The notes beneath the pieces are model-generated. The model was given only the letters and a program-made list of their open reading frames with translations. It had not been told where the DNA came from and ran no database searches. The translations under genes were made by a program, and so were the position numbers. Of a stretch of DNA of 5,967 nt, positions 5,365 to 5,967 are shown in pieces. Every line of letters begins with the position of its first letter. Position 1 is the first letter of the stretch. Source of the DNA: JAEUOS01 sp031423955 (GTDB taxonomy: Bacteria > Pseudomonadota > Gammaproteobacteria > Burkholderiales > JAEUOS01); contig JANPGJ010000389.1 in NCBI GenBank assembly GCA_031423955.1, forward strand, positions 1 through 5,967. The letters run 5' to 3'.

Positions 5365-5754
5365 ATGCTTGAAATCAAATTGCACACCGCCGCCGATGCG
5401 CCCAATCCGCCCGGTCCGTTTTCGCACGCCGCCTCGGTGGGCGAATGGGTCTTCACCTCCGGCATGGGCGGGCTTGACCCGGACACGGGTCAAGTCGTGT
5501 CCGATGACGTGATCGCGCAAACCGAACAGGCGATCAGTAACACCGAACGCATTCTCGCCGCCGCCGGCTGCACCCTGCAGGACGTTGTCAAGTCGGTGCT
5601 GTACCTGACCGACATGCAGGACTATGCGCGGGTCAACGCGGTCTACGAGCGGCGCTTCGCGCCGCACAAGCCGGCACGCACTTGCGTTGCGGTCTCCGCC
5701 CTGCCGGTGCGCGAGCGCATGAAACTCGACACCGTTGCGATCCGCCGCGCGTGA
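5365..5754 (+). CDS. RidA/YjgF/UK114 family protein (putative enamine/imine deaminase)
   Basis: This 129-residue protein has the usual length for the Rid family, which forms trimers with active sites between subunits. Archetypal RidA hydrolyses reactive enamines and imines made by PLP enzymes to keto acids and ammonia. Visible features are GPFSHAASVGEWVFTSG (17-33), the GLDPDTGQVV segment (36-45), TEQAISNTERILAAAGCTLQDVVK (53-76) and PARTCVAVSALP (103-114). R105 fits the conserved substrate-carboxylate arginine (Arg105 in E. coli RidA). By motif alignment the position of E. coli Glu120 is Lys120 here, and the segment before R105 is about three residues shorter. It may therefore belong to a Rid subgroup other than archetypal RidA, and deaminase activity is likely but not assured. 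The start at 5365 has AGGGGA seven bases upstream. It lies 25 bp after the thioredoxin-like gene and probably shares its transcript. Confidence 0.93.
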   Translation: MLEIKLHTAADAPNPPGPFSHAASVGEWVFTSGMGGLDPDTGQVVSDDVIAQTEQAISNTERILAAAGCTLQDVVKSVLYLTDMQDYARVNAVYERRFAPHKPARTCVAVSALPVRERMKLDTVAIRRA

Positions 5755-5764
5755 GCCGCCAGCG

Positions 5765-5778
5765 CGATCACGTGATCG
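5765..5778. promoter_or_regulatory. 14-bp perfect palindrome upstream of the peroxiredoxin gene
   Basis: CGATCACGTGATCG is a perfect dyad lying just after the RidA stop codon. It overlaps the possible -35 region of the peroxiredoxin promoter, which is a natural place for a dimeric regulator. It is not followed by a T-run, so it does not look like a terminator. It is close to the size of a single compact regulator site; no known operator consensus is recognised with certainty. Confidence 0.45.
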
Positions 5779-5801
5779 AACAGACCGCAATTTGGTATGC
5801 T
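5772..5801 (+). promoter_or_regulatory. Possible promoter of the peroxiredoxin gene
   Basis: TGGTATGCT (5793-5801) reads as an extended -10: a TG, one base, then TATGCT. A -35 candidate GTGATC (5772-5777), with an 18-bp spacer, matches only the central TGA of the consensus. Transcription would start near 5808, giving a leader of about 43 bases. The extended -10 may compensate for the poor -35, or an activator at the palindrome may be needed. Confidence 0.4.
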
Positions 5802-5850
5802 GGTCGGGCGGTTGATCGAACTTTCAAATCTTTTTCTCTGGGAGCAAGAC

Positions 5851-5967
5851 ATGGCGGAAGTCGGCAAGGCAGCACCGGAGTTCAAGCTCAAGTCCCATGA
5901 CGGCAGCGAAATCTCGCTCTCCCAGTCCCGCGGCTCGAAATGGGTCGTGATCTCTTCCTACCCGTTC
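5851..5967 (+). CDS. Peroxiredoxin (AhpC/TSA-redoxin family), first 39 residues
   Basis: This is the N-terminal start of a peroxiredoxin, a thiol peroxidase that reduces hydrogen peroxide and organic hydroperoxides. The frame runs from the ATG at 5851 to the window edge. Residues 4-11 (VGKAAPEF) are the usual family opening, then a short hairpin DGSEISLSQSRG (17-28), and KWVVISSYPF (30-39), the strand leading to the peroxidatic-cysteine loop. The window ends before the active-site Thr and Cys can be seen, so the subfamily (1-Cys, 2-Cys, Bcp/PrxQ or AhpE type) is unresolved. GGGAG (5840-5844) lies six bases before the ATG. It is 96 bp after the RidA gene with its own promoter-like elements, so it may be a separate unit, though it belongs functionally with the AhpD-like and thioredoxin-like genes. 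Confidence 0.85.
   Translation, partial: MAEVGKAAPEFKLKSHDGSEISLSQSRGSKWVVISSYPF

Noticed and set aside
1..5967. Search for CRISPR arrays, tRNA or rRNA genes, insertion sequences, phage or defence genes
   Set aside because: No regularly spaced repeats, no cloverleaf-like or rRNA stretches, no transposase motifs and no terminal inverted repeats were seen; all strong coding sequence is metabolic or redox.

Overview
This GC-rich window is densely packed with bacterial genes and looks like a proteobacterial chromosome, probably a betaproteobacterium such as a member of the Burkholderiales. The lineage is an inference. It rests on the tripartite-tricarboxylate (Bug-type) solute-binding protein, the GC-rich codon use, and the mix of acyl-CoA and 2-oxoglutarate dioxygenase genes. 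No RNA gene, insertion sequence, CRISPR array or phage gene is visible. No gene-free stretch exceeds 300 bases; the two longest gaps are 193 bp (3016-3208) and 177 bp (4091-4267).

Left half, minus strand (3015 down to 1): four genes run in one direction. They are an enoyl-CoA hydratase/isomerase (3015-2242), a lipocalin-like domain protein whose start codon directly follows the hydratase stop (2241-1798), a Bug-type periplasmic solute-binding protein with signal peptide (1672-689), and an acyl-CoA dehydrogenase cut by the window edge (629-1). This looks like a catabolic operon for a carboxylic acid: periplasmic capture, then CoA-thioester dehydrogenation and hydration. The substrate cannot be read from the sequence. 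A good sigma70-type promoter (perfect TTGACA, 17-bp spacer, TATGTT) drives it. A 7-bp inverted repeat overlaps the -10 and start point, as a repressor operator would.

Divergent from this operon is a TfdA/TauD-family Fe(II)/2-oxoglutarate dioxygenase (3209-4090). It carries the HxD...H iron ligands and resembles 2,4-D dioxygenase TfdA closely. Its position suggests it hydroxylates or cleaves the same substrate, or a precursor, before CoA-dependent breakdown.

Right half, plus strand (4268-5967): an AhpD/carboxymuconolactone-decarboxylase-like peroxidase-related protein with ExxxCxxCxxxH-type residues (4268-4888), a small thioredoxin-fold protein with an unusual CMIC active site (4941-5339), a RidA-family protein (5365-5754), and the first 39 residues of a peroxiredoxin (5851-5967, cut by the window edge). 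The first three are closely spaced and probably cotranscribed. The peroxiredoxin has its own leader with a 14-bp perfect palindrome and an extended -10-like motif. Together they read as a redox and metabolite-damage cassette, which could support the neighbouring oxygen-using catabolism. That link is inference.

The most notable points are the operator-over-promoter arrangement at 3034-3080, loss of one of the two catalytic glutamates in the hydratase, the TfdA-like enzyme beside an acyl-CoA operon, and the atypical CMIC thioredoxin next to an AhpD-like protein.
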